Shown here: in pieces, positions 49,178-59,797 of the stretch
Layout: the number at the start of each line of letters is the position of its first letter
Numbering within the stretch: position 1 is the first letter of the stretch
From: Ypsolopha sequella
Lineage: Eukaryota > Arthropoda > Insecta > Lepidoptera > Ypsolophidae
Assembly: GCA_934047225.1 (NCBI GenBank)
Contig: OW203984.1
Location: 3,853,201 to 3,917,200, forward strand
Direction: 5' to 3'
Length of the DNA: 64,000 nucleotides
Program-made: the position numbers and the translations under genes
Notes under the pieces: model-generated
Databases searched by the model: none
What the model was told of the DNA's origin: nothing
The model's input: the letters and a program-made list of their open reading frames with translations, nothing else

Positions 49178-49319
49178 CTGAAACAAAATAAAACATGGTT
49201 GACGCGCATTTATTGCTTGCGTTGCATTGGCGATACCGATGCGACGCTTTACGTAGGAGCTATTTGGTTCTACGACGGTCGTCGTAGCATGCTACGTCGT
49301 AGCTTGGACATTCTATAAA

Positions 49320-49590
49320 TGTATTGTCTTTATTCAATAAAATTAACTTAAATAACATTAAAATAGTAAAAAAAAAAAAAAGTGGGACTAAAATAAATTA
49401 ATCTTAACTAAACTAAACTTAAAATATTAACACAAGGTAAAAAATGCTGGCCAAATCGTCGCCGTCGTTGGAGAGGGTGCCCAAAAGGCTAGCGGTGTTG
49501 CCACGCTGGATGGCCAGGCTTATTCTTTGGCCAAAATAGGCCCCAGCCCTTCGATCACCCGAAGCGTCGACCAGGCGCGACGAAATTTCT
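49320..49590 (-). pseudogene. Non-LTR retrotransposon 3' fragment, reversed
   Basis: The minus strand encodes LAKE(stop)[14 protein letters not shown] and, in another frame, [14 protein letters not shown]; homologous in sequence to the fragment at 6760-6915 (aagaataagcctggccatcc). The run of A's at 49367-49381 on the plus strand is not its tail but low-complexity sequence. Confidence 0.45.
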
Positions 49591-49795
49591 TTATAAATTA
49601 GAATTTCAAAAATTTTTAGATTCAGAATTTTTTAATTTCTAATTTACAGACTTTGCAATGGCAACATACACAATACATTGGTAATAAGGTTTTGTTGAAT
49701 AACTATTGAGTGAATTTTGAATTTAAGTGTTCTGTTTCGATTAATTTAAAAAAGCCTGGTTTTGCACTATCTAGCTGCGAAACCGCTCTTAATGT
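49590..49795. repeat. Half copy of the 355-bp palindromic MITE
   Basis: Matches the right arm of 34678-35032 (ggtaataaggttttgttgaa, gtgttctgtttcg, gctgcgaaaccgctctta). Confidence 0.7.
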
Positions 49796-50315
49796 TATCT
49801 CATTCATACACATCTTTATTTACAAAATTGGGATTTTTCAATTCTTAAAAATATTCAAAAATATTTGTCCTGAAAATTGAGTTTTCATTAAATTCTCCAT
49901 AGAAAACTGCAATTTCATAGTTAATGTAAAAATATAGAATATTAACTCACATTAATAAAACATAATACATATATTATGGTACTTAAAATGTAACAGTCTT
50001 AATATAAACCTGGCTTCAGGGAAATGGTAATGTTAGCTACCTATACAATTGTTATAAAAAAAACTGTTCTAGAGCGATTCAGGCTCACGAACGAATATAC
50101 TGAACATCATTACTTTCAGGAATCTCAACATAACAAAAAGTATAGATTGCTTACTCAAAACATGTCAATGGGAATCCCTAGATGGCGCTAGTTGTTGATT
50201 AACAAAACACTAATTTAAAACACGTATATTTTGGCACGCTAACGTGAAGTTTTATAGGCCACAAGATTTAAAAATACGGCTTATTAAACCTAAATCTCGA
50301 AATGGTTTTCGAATT

Positions 50316-50465
50316 TGTTGTATATAGTTTTGTAAGGTATCAGTACATTATTCTTATATGTCATTCAGTGTAGGGTAGATTAGTATCGATTGTGATCTCA
50401 GGCAATAAACGTGTGAATTTCCTAGTTTTGACTATTATTTGGAGTACCTAAGCAAGAACTCAATA
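50316..50465 (+). repeat. 5' LTR
   Basis: 150 bases, identical to the 3' LTR. It contains an internal aataaa (ggcaataaacgtg) usable for transcript 3' end formation. Confidence 0.95.
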
Positions 50466-50466
50466 G

Positions 50467-50479
50467 TGGCGACGAGAAA
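50467..50479 (+). promoter_or_regulatory. Primer-binding site
   Basis: TGGCGACGAGAAA, one base after the LTR. It starts with the TGG expected to pair with a tRNA CCA end. The serine tRNA assignment is by resemblance only. Confidence 0.7.
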
Positions 50480-50488
50480 ATCAAGAAG

Positions 50489-53200
50489 ATGGCTTCAGCA
50501 AGTATTGCAAGTATGATTATGCCCGGAAAATTCGACCCCAACAAGGATAAATGGGAGAATTACAGGGAGCAACTTTTCTTCGCATTGGAAGCTGCTGGAC
50601 CATTGGAAAGTGTGCAAAAACGAGCTCTGTTCTTGTCTCAGTGTGGAAAGGAGGCGTTTGCTTTGATAGTTTCACTGTTGTCACCAAGAAAGTCTAGTGA
50701 AGTGTCATTTGAGGAGATAGTAGAAATCCTAAACAAGTTCTTTGTTCCTACGCCGCATCCAATCTTAGAAACTGAAAAGTTCTACAAAAGGAAGCAGAAG
50801 CCTAACGAATCGGTGATGAACTTCGTGGCGGCGTTGCGTGATATTAGTTCGCGGTGTCAGTTCAATGTAGATCTGGAAAGAAGAATTGTTGAACAACTCA
50901 TTCTCGGAGCACGGGAAGAAAATCTAAGGAAGGAACTGCTCAAAATTAAAATTAAGGATATGGCATACGATGTTGTGGTGCAGCAAGCGCTTAATTATGA
51001 ATCCATTCAGCAAAATCATCAGACAGACGGAAATAATTTATTGTTGAGGACCCATTGTGATGTCGCCGCTAGCACGAGTAAAAGCGTGGGCGAGCCGATG
51101 GAGGTGAACGCAGTCGATACAAAATCAAGCATGAAAGAATCCAAACAATGTGTGCATTGTGCCCAAAGTCACGCCAGCAAATGTCGATTTCGGAACGCAA
51201 CTTGTTACAAATGTCACAAGAAAGGTCACACGAAAGCCGCTTGCGACATAAACAAACAAAAATCGCGAGTAAATCTTTGTTGTCACTGTGAGTCGTCAGA
51301 TGAGGAGGGTGAAAAGGCTGCCGAGGACAATTTTGGTGTTCACGAGGTGTCTGGCGCGGGACGTGTTAAACCGTTCATGGTGGAAGTGACCGTCAACGGC
51401 GTTCCGCTCGTGATGGAAGTGGACTCGGGCTCAGCGCGCACCATCCTGCCGCACAGCGTCTACAGACAACATCAAAACGTGTTTCACGACCCGCTGACTC
51501 CGTTCAACAGCAAGCTGGTTACTTGGACTAATGATGAGCTGAAAATCAGAGGCGAGACCGTGGTTGACGTGACTTACAAGGAAAAGAGTAGCAAGCTGCC
51601 CTTAATAGTAAGCTGTGGAAAAGGGCCAGCATTGCTAGGACGTGCTTGGTTTGATGCACTAGGGATTTCAGTGCAAGGCATAAACTCAGTAGCCGAGAGT
51701 AGTACTGATTATAGTGATCGATTTCGACATCTATTTAATAATGAGTTGGACAAGTACAGTGGGCCATTGGTACAGATTGATTGTAAAGAAGGTGCAACTC
51801 CAGTGTTTCTGCGTTCCAGACCTGTACCATTTCCACTTCGTGAAAAGGTCAATGCAGAGCTGAAGAGGATGATGGCAGATGAGATAATTACTCCTGTGAA
51901 GCATTCACAATGGGCTACACCGCTTAGAATTGTCCTAAAAGCAGATGGATCGCTAAGGTTATGCGGTGATTATAGGAGTACAGTGAATGCAGTGTGTTTA
52001 GCAGATAGTTATCCTCTGCCGACGGCAAATGAAGGCTTCTTCTCATTGGCTGGAGGTAAAATTTTCACAAAGCTAGATTTAAAACATGCGTACAATCAAT
52101 TGAAGGTTACTGAAGACACAGCAGAGCTCCTGACGCTTAACACACCACTCGGATTGATGAAAATGAACCGCCTCGCTTACGGTGTGAATGCAGCCACTGG
52201 TATATTTCAACGCCTGATGTGCTCCATACTAGCTGGCATTGATGGAGTAGCCTGCCTGCTTGATGATGTTGTAATTAGTGGATACACAGTAGAACAACAT
52301 GATAAACGAGTGGAGTCCGTGCTTCAACGTTTGGATGAGGTCGGACTGAAGTTAAACAAATCCAAATGTGTATTTGCTGCTAAAAGAGTTACTTTTTTAG
52401 GCTATGAGATTGATGAAGCAGGAATCCACCCGTCTAAAGAAAAAGTTAAAGAGATTTCAGAGAAACCAGCACCCAAGAATAAAAGAGAACTGAAAGCTTT
52501 TCTTGGGCTATACAACTTCTATGAGCGATTCTTGAAGAATAAGACAGTCGTGTTGGAGCCACTATACAAGCTTTTGAAAGAGAATGTCAAGTGGCAGTGG
52601 AGCAGAGTTGAACAGCAAGCCTTTGATAATGCTAAGGCTCTACTCACTTGTGATATGACACTTGAGCACTACAGCTTAGAAAAGGAGCTTATTATGCTAT
52701 GTGACGCTAGTGAAGTTGGTGTTGGAGCTGTGTTAGTACACAAGATGGAGGATGGCACAGAGAGGCCAGTCATCATGAGCTCAAGGACTCTTCAGCCCAA
52801 TGAAAGGCGGTATGCCCAAATTGATAAGGAGGCCCTAGCTATAATGTTTGGCTTAAAGAAGTTCAGGCAATATCTACTGGGTCGGAATTTCACTATACTT
52901 TCTGACCACAAGCCATTGCTTGGTATATTTGGGCGAGACAAACCAATTCCAGAGCTGGTATCACCTAGAATGTTAAGATGGGCGCTAACACTGAATACAT
53001 TCGATTACAGGTTACAATATCGACCAGGAAAACAGATGGGAGATGCGGATAGCTTGAGCAGATGGCCTACGCCATGCACAGAAGATGATTTTGAAGAGGA
53101 GACAGATGTGTTTCTGCTGGAACAGACAGATTCGTTGGGAGTTACTTCAAAGAAGATAGCCAAGGAAACAGATAAGGACCAAGTGTTGAAGAAAGTTTGA
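50489..53200 (+). CDS. Gypsy gag-pol: capsid, protease, reverse transcriptase, RNase H
   Basis: 903 codons from ATG at 50489. The gag part holds a CCHC knuckle (CYKCHKKGHTKAAC, about 238-251). The aspartic protease shows MEVDSGSARTILP at about 309-321. RT shows FTKLDLKHAYNQLKV, NRLAYGVNAATGIFQRLM and the catalytic LLDD with VVISG (about 590). RNase H shows LCDASEVGVGAVLVH and ERRYAQIDKEALAI. The frame ends early at 53200 because ttgaagaaagt is duplicated in tandem (53186-53207). This shifts the frame and puts a TGA before the integrase. Only that one lesion was noticed. Confidence 0.93.
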   Translation: MASASIASMIMPGKFDPNKDKWENYREQLFFALEAAGPLESVQKRALFLSQCGKEAFALIVSLLSPRKSSEVSFEEIVEILNKFFVPTPHPILETEKFYKRKQKPNESVMNFVAALRDISSRCQFNVDLERRIVEQLILGAREENLRKELLKIKIKDMAYDVVVQQALNYESIQQNHQTDGNNLLLRTHCDVAASTSKSVGEPMEVNAVDTKSSMKESKQCVHCAQSHASKCRFRNATCYKCHKKGHTKAACDINKQKSRVNLCCHCESSDEEGEKAAEDNFGVHEVSGAGRVKPFMVEVTVNGVPLVMEVDSGSARTILPHSVYRQHQNVFHDPLTPFNSKLVTWTNDELKIRGETVVDVTYKEKSSKLPLIVSCGKGPALLGRAWFDALGISVQGINSVAESSTDYSDRFRHLFNNELDKYSGPLVQIDCKEGATPVFLRSRPVPFPLREKVNAELKRMMADEIITPVKHSQWATPLRIVLKADGSLRLCGDYRSTVNAVCLADSYPLPTANEGFFSLAGGKIFTKLDLKHAYNQLKVTEDTAELLTLNTPLGLMKMNRLAYGVNAATGIFQRLMCSILAGIDGVACLLDDVVISGYTVEQHDKRVESVLQRLDEVGLKLNKSKCVFAAKRVTFLGYEIDEAGIHPSKEKVKEISEKPAPKNKRELKAFLGLYNFYERFLKNKTVVLEPLYKLLKENVKWQWSRVEQQAFDNAKALLTCDMTLEHYSLEKELIMLCDASEVGVGAVLVHKMEDGTERPVIMSSRTLQPNERRYAQIDKEALAIMFGLKKFRQYLLGRNFTILSDHKPLLGIFGRDKPIPELVSPRMLRWALTLNTFDYRLQYRPGKQMGDADSLSRWPTPCTEDDFEEETDVFLLEQTDSLGVTSKKIAKETDKDQVLKKV

Positions 53201-54360
53201 AGAAAGTCAAAATGTATTTATTACATGGATGGCCAAATACAGTGGAGTCAGAATTATTACCTTACCAGAGACGGAAGGACTGTCTTTCACTAAGCAAAGA
53301 TTGCGTGCTATGGTCTAATAGGGTAGTTATACCACGGAGTTTGCAAAGACACATACTGAAAAGGCTACATGAAGGACACAGTGGTATCGTACAAACAAAA
53401 ATGATGGCAAGAGCATACCTATGGTATCCTTCTCTGGACACAGACATTGAAAGAATGGTAGCTGATTGTGAGTTGTGTCAGTTGAACAGGAACAACCCAC
53501 CAAACACAGAACACAGTTGGCCAGTATCTACAAAACCATGGTCCAGAGTACATGTAGACTTCATGGGCCCATTTATGGGCAAGACATTTTTAGTGTTGGT
53601 AGATTCATACAGCAAATGGCCTGTAGTAAAGTTCATGGCATCTATGTCAAGCAAGGCTGTGATTGATGCTCTCCGAGAGATATTTGCTGACAATGGCTTA
53701 CCAGATTCCATTGTTTCAGATAATGGTTTGGCCTTTACCTCCACTGAATTTAAGGAATTTATGGATAATAACTACATAAAACACGTTACTGGAGCACCAT
53801 ACCATCCTTCTACTAACGGCCAAGCAGAAAGAACAATACAGACAATCAAGTCGAAGCTAAAAAAGCAATCTGACTTGCCTTGGTTAGAGCGAGTAGCAAA
53901 AATGCTATTTCATATGCGGACTACACCAAGCACTGTGACTGGAAAGACTCCAGCTGAAATGTTAAACAGTAGGAAGTTCCGAACAGCACTCACAGTACTG
54001 CATCCAGAGTTGGATGCAGCGAATACCGGCACAGACTTAAAGAAGAGGGGTGATAGAACAGTTGAGAAGGAAAGAGAAGAGGTGAATAAGAAAAGGTTCA
54101 CAGTAAGAGATCATGTTTTATTCAGACTGTACAATATGAACACCAAGTGGCAGCGTGGACTTGTAACTGCTGAGCTCGCGCCAGCCCTGTATGAGGTTAC
54201 CACCGACGGAGGCGTAAAGCACCGCCGACACGTGGATCAGATGTTGAGGACCAGACCTCCTGTCAGTGAGACACAGAGACACCAGGATTATGACACTAAA
54301 GACCAAGAGGAGATTATCATTCCGCCACCTGAAGAATGGTCAGATATTATTGGTATATAG
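53197..54360 (+). CDS. Gypsy integrase part of pol, separated by frameshift
   Basis: The continuation of pol in a different frame. The integrase has an H-H-C-C zinc region (HILKRLHEGHSGI and CELCQLNR), the catalytic core with HVDFMGPF, SDNGLAF and the Asn/Glu helix NGQAERTIQTIK, and a C-terminal region with basic residues ending in VLFRLYNMNTKWQRG. The listed first codon is not a natural start: the segment is expected to be made as part of gag-pol. The first in-frame ATG is at 53212. No chromodomain. Confidence 0.9.
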   Translation: MKKVKMYLLHGWPNTVESELLPYQRRKDCLSLSKDCVLWSNRVVIPRSLQRHILKRLHEGHSGIVQTKMMARAYLWYPSLDTDIERMVADCELCQLNRNNPPNTEHSWPVSTKPWSRVHVDFMGPFMGKTFLVLVDSYSKWPVVKFMASMSSKAVIDALREIFADNGLPDSIVSDNGLAFTSTEFKEFMDNNYIKHVTGAPYHPSTNGQAERTIQTIKSKLKKQSDLPWLERVAKMLFHMRTTPSTVTGKTPAEMLNSRKFRTALTVLHPELDAANTGTDLKKRGDRTVEKEREEVNKKRFTVRDHVLFRLYNMNTKWQRGLVTAELAPALYEVTTDGGVKHRRHVDQMLRTRPPVSETQRHQDYDTKDQEEIIIPPPEEWSDIIGI

Positions 54361-54490
54361 AAAGTTAATTCGGGAAATGAACTAAGTAAATTATATGAGG
54401 TGTTAATTTGCGATTAGTAATTTGTATCAGATGATTGTTCAAGTTGTAATTAATTGCTTAGTAAATTCATGATTGTTATGTCAATAACTT

Positions 54491-54500
54491 AGGGGAAAGG
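54491..54500 (+). promoter_or_regulatory. Polypurine tract
   Basis: AGGGGAAAGG immediately before the 3' LTR, the plus-strand primer site of LTR retroelements. Confidence 0.8.
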
Positions 54501-54650
54501 TGTTGTATATAGTTTTGTAAGGTATCAGTACATTATTCTTATATGTCATTCAGTGTAGGGTAGATTAGTATCGATTGTGATCTCAGGCAATAAACGTGTG
54601 AATTTCCTAGTTTTGACTATTATTTGGAGTACCTAAGCAAGAACTCAATA
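54501..54650 (+). repeat. 3' LTR
   Basis: 150 bases, identical to the 5' LTR, followed by the target duplication gaatt. Confidence 0.95.
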
Positions 54651-54655
54651 GAATT

Positions 54656-55195
54656 AATAAGCCATATTTTTTTTAATTTTTACCATCTACATTGACGGAA
54701 CCGAATCCAATACAAAACTGATGTTTAGCATTATGGAGCCCCTTAAAAACTCAAGTAATTTTTTTCAGATCTAACAAACTTTACAACGCAATGATTTTTT
54801 TCAAATATGTACCTACCCACTTATCAGTGCAAAATAAACTGATTAGATATCAAACCTGTATCTTCGAATAAACTCGTAGGTATAATTTTTCACGTCTCGA
54901 ATTTTATCCGCTTGATAATAATTTGATAGCCGAAAAGTCAGCCACTTGAACTTAACTGGGTTTTTGATGCAACACAGTAGAGTCTTGGTAAACATTTTGA
55001 GTCCACTTAAATGCTAAAGAAGGTATAATTTGCCAACTTTTGTTTCCCTAATAAAAAAAAAAATAATAATAAACTTATCACTTGAATAACCTTAAAACTG
55101 ATTCTGGGCTTATATTTTAATTGCAATTCAAGCGGGATGTTTTTTTTTTCATTGTTGTTTAAATTTTACAAAATTATATTGTCAAGAAAACATAA
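54656..55195. other. Intergenic AT-rich sequence
   Basis: The continuation of the sequence interrupted by the Gypsy insertion. No gene, palindrome or named repeat was recognised. Confidence 0.4.
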
Positions 55196-55510
55196 TAGTA
55201 GTTTATGCTACAAGGGCGCAAAGGAATAAATTACGAGGATGATTTAAAACACGAGCGTAGCGAGTGTTTTAAACGTAACCGAGTAATTTATTGCTTTTAC
55301 GCCCGTGTATCATACTACGTTTTTCAATGCATAGTGTGAGGAAATGAAAACAAATATAATCTTGTGAACTTTAAATTATAATTGGCTCAAAAGGACTGTA
55401 TCCAGAGCCGTTAAACAGTGGAAAAAAAAGTATAACATCTATGGTACACAGGAAAGTCTTCAGGTTAGCCAACCATTGTAAATAAATAAAAAAAAAAATA
55501 ATAATAAAGC
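55196..55510. repeat. Repeat copy 2 (cgagcgtagcgag core) joined to a LINE 3' end
   Basis: 55196-55345 repeats 14254-14400 and 55378-55510 repeats 14625-14756. The two pieces occur in the same order and orientation in both places, so they moved or were duplicated together. Confidence 0.7.
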
Positions 55511-55599
55511 CCTAGGGCAAAATAATCGACTTTTTGTTCGGTTTTGATGCATAAAAAGTGGGCCTTTACGAGCACATGCATTGAAAAATAAATACTTTT

Positions 55600-56060
55600 T
55601 CAATGCAGTTGCTCGTAAAGTTTTCTTTTTTGTGTAACAAAATTATGCGGAAACCGACTCTTTATTTCACGCGTGAAATAAAACAGTACTAAAATCCTTT
55701 ATTTCACGTGTGAAATAAAGTAATTTTTTAAAGTTTTTGACTCTGTGGTGCATGGTGCAAGTCATAAAATTTAAAAAATTACAAAGATGCAAGGAGGTTT
55801 TGCTGTCCAAAAAAAAAAAATATTTATAAGTATGCGCGCTCTAGCATGGTGTTTATCATTGAATAATGATAAACACCATTCTTTATTATACTTATTTTTT
55901 TGTTGTATTTCCTCGCAAAATGCATTGAAAAATGTTGTAAGATACTTGAGCGTAAAAGGTTTTTATCCGAATGCGTGCCAATGAAAACACTCGATGCGCT
56001 CGTGTTTTCAATTTGGCACTTATTCGTATAAAACATTACTTTCCGCACGTGTATCTTAAA
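55600..56060. repeat. Short inverted repeats and cgtgaaataaa motifs
   Basis: tttatttcacgcgtgaaataaa-like palindromes occur twice (about 55660 and 55700), and a snap-back ggtgtttatcattgaa / aatgataaacacc at 55845-55880. No gene is visible. Confidence 0.5.
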
Positions 56061-56224
56061 TAACTAATACAATCTATCTAGATCTTAACTATTTGTTGGC
56101 TGCCTGAGACTTGAGATTGATTTTTGATTCCATTGGTCAAGGTTGAACGCATCTACATCAGTTATTGTTATTGTTTATTGTGAAATAAAAATTGACGTGA
56201 ATAAGTGTATTATGATGTACCTAT

Positions 56225-56400
56225 ATTCCATAAATAATAATCGAAGGGCCTGCAGCAGTGTGCGTCTGTAATCAACTTTCCGCGGTTAAACAACTCTTGG
56301 CATGGTCGGTCTTTGGATGGGTGACCGTTAAAGGCATTTACTTCTGATATCCTGCTTGTCTCGGAAAGCGCTTAAGTGGCTATGCGAATTTTATTTTTGT
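56225..56400 (+). mobile_element. Possible 5S rRNA-derived SINE fragment
   Basis: ggttaaacaac, then ggtcggtctttggatgggtg and accg, resemble the internal control region of insect 5S rRNA (AGTTAAGCAAC and TTGGATGGGTGACCG). The outer parts of 5S rRNA are not present, so this is not a functional 5S gene. Confidence 0.5.
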
Positions 56401-56724
56401 CACTGTCACTCTAAGCGAAAACACACTCAGTGCGAGAGGGGCGGATTCAGGGCGAAAGCGAAAAATATTAGTTTTATAATTTTTATAAAAAAACTAAAAT
56501 AGCTAGCAAAATTTCAAATATCAAATCTCTAGATATTGTTAAAAAACACTTAATAAAATATGTTTGAGTTCTGTATATGGTTCTTATTCGTCAAACGAGG
56601 AGAAAAAGTGATTTTGAAGACCTCATTTCAACAATTATTTCTATCGACGAAAATTTATCCAAACGTGTTTTCCAATTTCAAAACCCTAGATAAATTTATT
56701 AAAATATTCCGTGAATTTCATCAA

Positions 56725-57160
56725 ATGTTTCTCCTATTTTGCGCTAGCCGGACACGCAGTGGTTGTCGTGACAGCCACTTTTCAAGGCACGCTGAAATGA
56801 ACATTATTTCAATGTCGTTTCCGTTGATATTTGTACCGACACACATCGAGTTGCTTATTTAGCGTGGTCAGACGCCTTAAAAGATGAATAAAATAAATAA
56901 AAAAGAAACCCAAGCAGGGTTTTCATACAAAAAAAAAACGAAAATATAGCATTTTTTAAGTTATCAAGGGGGGGGGGGCTTATCTCTGAATCAAGAGGAC
57001 CGTTAAATATGAAAAAAATCATGGTAATAAGTGATAAGATAACGCAAAGATTACAAGAAAAATATAGCGGTTAAAATATTATATTATGTATTAGGGTTTC
57101 ATAATCAGCGGGAGCCGCGAATTTTATTTTATAAATAATTTTAGAAAAAATGTTAATAAT
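56725..57160. repeat. Dispersed repeat (gcgctagccgg family) and low-complexity DNA
   Basis: 56730-56880 matches 870-1025 (gcgctagccgg, cacgctgaaat, cacacatcgagttgctt). It is followed by AT-rich sequence with an 11-G run at about 56969. Confidence 0.65.
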
Positions 57161-57164
57161 TTTT

Positions 57165-57290
57165 TTTTGTGGTAAGCAAGCGGCTTGTTTTTGTCGACTT
57201 TATGTTGCTATGGCAACTAATGGTTCCGTACCCGTATTGTGTGGTGGACGGAACCTTTTGTGCGTGAGTCCAATTCGCACTTGACCAAAT
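57165..57290. repeat. ggttccgtac repeat, partial copy 2
   Basis: Contains tggttccgtacccgtattgt, ggacggaaccttttgtg and cgcacttgacca, matching the right end of 45660-46095. Confidence 0.6.
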
Positions 57291-57649
57291 AAACTTATGT
57301 CCTTGATTGCGCTTTTTAGCTGGTGGGGAAACAGACCTGTCAGAAATATGAATATGATATAATATATTAATTATTTACATACCTTTGTCTACCTATATAA
57401 ACCACTCCCACTAGAACGACGCTAGCCCAACTGACCAAATCCAGAATAATTATGTACTTTGATAATGAAACACTTATCTTAATCCGATTTATCTAACAAG
57501 TTAATTAATGACTAGCTTTTGTATGTGACTTGCATCGTGTGAATATACTTAAAACTTTTTTAGGCGCATTGAGCAATTTTTGGTAAGAAAAATCTTATGG
57601 GTTTGCAGCAAAGTTTTCATTTCTGTTGGCAGCTCCTTGACTGTCGATG

Positions 57650-58190
57650 TTTTTAGGGTTCCGTAGTACCTACAACCTACAAGGAACCTTTATGGTGAGA
57701 CTCCGTTGTCCGTCCGTCCGTCCGTATGTCACAGCCTCATAACTTTAGCACCGTTAAAGATAAAGACATGAAATTTAGCAAAGAATAGGACTAATTTGCT
57801 CAAATATCAAAGTGTAAAAAAAAATATGGAAAATTTGAAATTGTTCAAAATATTTCCAAAACCAAAGTGAGAAAAATAAAAATATTATCCTAAAAATACT
57901 ATATGGATATCAAATTGTAGGTATTAAAAAGTTTATTTTAAAAATATATACTTTTACTATATTCACTGTCACAGGTTTCGAGAAATCTTAAAAAAAAAAC
58001 ACAAAAATATGTTTTCATATTTTTTTTTTTGGCCGTGATATGTGAACAAATTATTGCTATTTTTGTGCCAGATTTCATGTCTTTATCTTTAACGGTGCTA
58101 AAGTTATGAGGCTGTGGCATTGGCATGACGGACAACAGTCTCACCATAAAGGTTCCTTTTGTACCTTTTAGGTACTACGGAACTCCTAAA
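57650..58190. mobile_element. Palindromic element of the ggttccgtag family
   Basis: Arms tagggttccgtagtacctac and gtaccttttaggtactacgg, plus ccgttaaagataaagacatg mirrored by catgtctttatctttaacgg. Arm length is about 130 bases around a spacer of about 270 bases. Confidence 0.75.
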
Positions 58191-58559
58191 CAGCATAGTA
58201 ATACTCTTCTGGTACATCTTCTTATGACGTCATGCGCGATTGATACATGACGATTTGCTTGGCGGCATGGTTTGGTCATTAAGGGAGTAGCAACCTAAGG
58301 GAGTAGCAACCCAAGGCCGAAGCCTACCAATATTTGAAGTTAAAGGATTTGTCAGAGTTTTTCTTTGTTGTATTTTAAAACAGATTAGACGATTTTAACG
58401 TTGACGGATCGAACACGTGTACTGTGTTACAAGGATCTTTTGGCGCGTAGATGATACTGACAGATGATAGTGACACTGTGGGGGGCGCAGCTGTGAAAAC
58501 AGGGGTATGGTGACGGCTTTAGTTCCGTTTCTGAACACAACCAATCCACGCGCAAAAAG

Positions 58560-58800
58560 AGCCTTTCTGTACAAATCAAATCAAAGCATTTATTTGTCCA
58601 ACATAGGTAAGAAATAGAGATGGGTTTACAAAATTAGTGCGCTATGTTCCGCCGTAAAAGTATACAAATATTTAAAAAAACTTAGAATTACAGGGTCCAA
58701 ACGAAATTTGAACACAAAAATACACAAAAAAATAGCATATTACAGTAAAGACACATTTTATAACAATAAACAATCAGTTAAAGAAAGACATTCAAATAAT
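58560..58800 (+). repeat. LINE 3' tail-like fragment
   Basis: caaatcaaatcaaagcattt followed by tatttgtcc is a common 3' terminal string of insect LINE copies. Here it lies next to the RTE tail at 58810. Confidence 0.35.
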
Positions 58801-58804
58801 AGGT

Positions 58805-59150
58805 GGTAGACAATTTTGGTTGTAGAGCTGATGCCGGGCTCGACTGTGGAGGTACCACCATCTTACTTGGAGACCCCCTCGAAGTAATTTGGGGGAGAGT
58901 AAGAGGACAGCTCACAGGCAAAAAACCAGGAGGCTTACCATGCCTGGGACCGATGAATGGCGGTATATCCATCCCTAATAGCCGGGCCTTATATGGAACA
59001 GACGGGTTCCGTCACCGCGCTCACTAACCTGCCTGCCCAGTGTGTGAGTATGGTTAATTCTTCCAGGATGACCGCCGGGAGTGGCAAAGTCCTGGAAAGG
59101 CTTATGTCCAGCAGTGGACGAATTAGGCTGATAGATGGATGGATTCAAAT
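58805..59150 (+). mobile_element. RTE-type retroposon tail, second copy
   Basis: Same sequence as 12603-12992: gggctcgactgtggaggtac, gaccgccgggagtgg, gtccagcagtggacgaa, then a ggatgg tail. Confidence 0.75.
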
Positions 59151-59454
59151 AATAAATCATAATGTAATTTTTGGTAGGTATACACAAACTGCAAATAAAT
59201 GCACGCATGTGTACTGTTTGACTTTTGAATATTTTAATCACAGACACGATTTCATTACGATTTTACTAGTATTATACGTGTAGGTAGTGGAAGATATTAT
59301 TTACATAAACGATCGATTCATATCTATGACATTCTTTATACATTTGATACCAGTTACATACGATTTGAGTTGACGATTAGATACAAAATTTGTATGAGTG
59401 ACGCTGCAAAATATAAATGACCTGCTTTTACTGATCATACCAACTGACTGATTT

Positions 59455-59745
59455 TTAGGGTCCCGTACCCAAAGGGTAACCAACGGGACCCTATTACTGA
59501 GACTCCACTGTCCGTCTGTCTGTCCGTCTGTCACCAGGCTGTATCTCATGAACCGTGATAGTAAGACCAGTTGAAATTTCACAGATGATGTATTTCTGTT
59601 GCCACTATAACAACATATACTAAAACACAGAATAAAATTTATATTTAAGGGGGCTGCCATACAACAGACATGTTTTTTTGCCGTTTTTATAGATAATGGT
59701 ACGGAACCCTTCGTGCGCGAGTGTGACTCGCACTTGGCCAGTTTT
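59455..59745. repeat. ggttccgtac repeat, copy 4
   Basis: Starts agggtcccgtacccaaaggg, contains ccgtctgtcaccaggctgta and ends tggtacggaacccttcgtgc and cgcacttggcca. Confidence 0.7.
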
Positions 59746-59797
59746 TAGAACTGCCGTGCAAAAATGAAGATTTGTTTTCAAATAGTTTTAAAACTCG

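Larger units (their letters stand above)
50311..54655 (+). mobile_element. Ty3/Gypsy LTR retrotransposon with identical 150-bp LTRs
   Basis: LTRs at 50316-50465 and 54501-54650 are identical over all 150 bases, beginning TGTTGTATATAG and ending ACTCAATA. They are flanked by a 5-base duplication, gaatt (50311-50315 and 54651-54655). A primer-binding-like TGGCGACGAGAAA starts at 50467 and resembles the 3' end complement of a serine tRNA (inference). A polypurine tract AGGGGAAAGG lies at 54491-54500. Very short LTRs and fused gag-pol are usual in the Mag-like group of Gypsy elements. Identical LTRs mean a recent insertion. There is no env gene. Confidence 0.95.

Noticed and set aside
48331..48612. 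Minus-strand frame ending VNAASSS as a gene
   Set aside because: It is the antisense or inverted remnant of the Penelope-like 3' end, truncated and without the GIY-YIG domain.
49194..49196. Upstream ATG as start of the aminopeptidase gene
   Set aside because: It lies within the polypyrimidine tract before a TTTCAG acceptor, and using it would place six unrelated residues before a good signal peptide.
56281..56345. A 5S rRNA gene
   Set aside because: Only the internal control-region similarity is present, and the outer helix sequences are missing.
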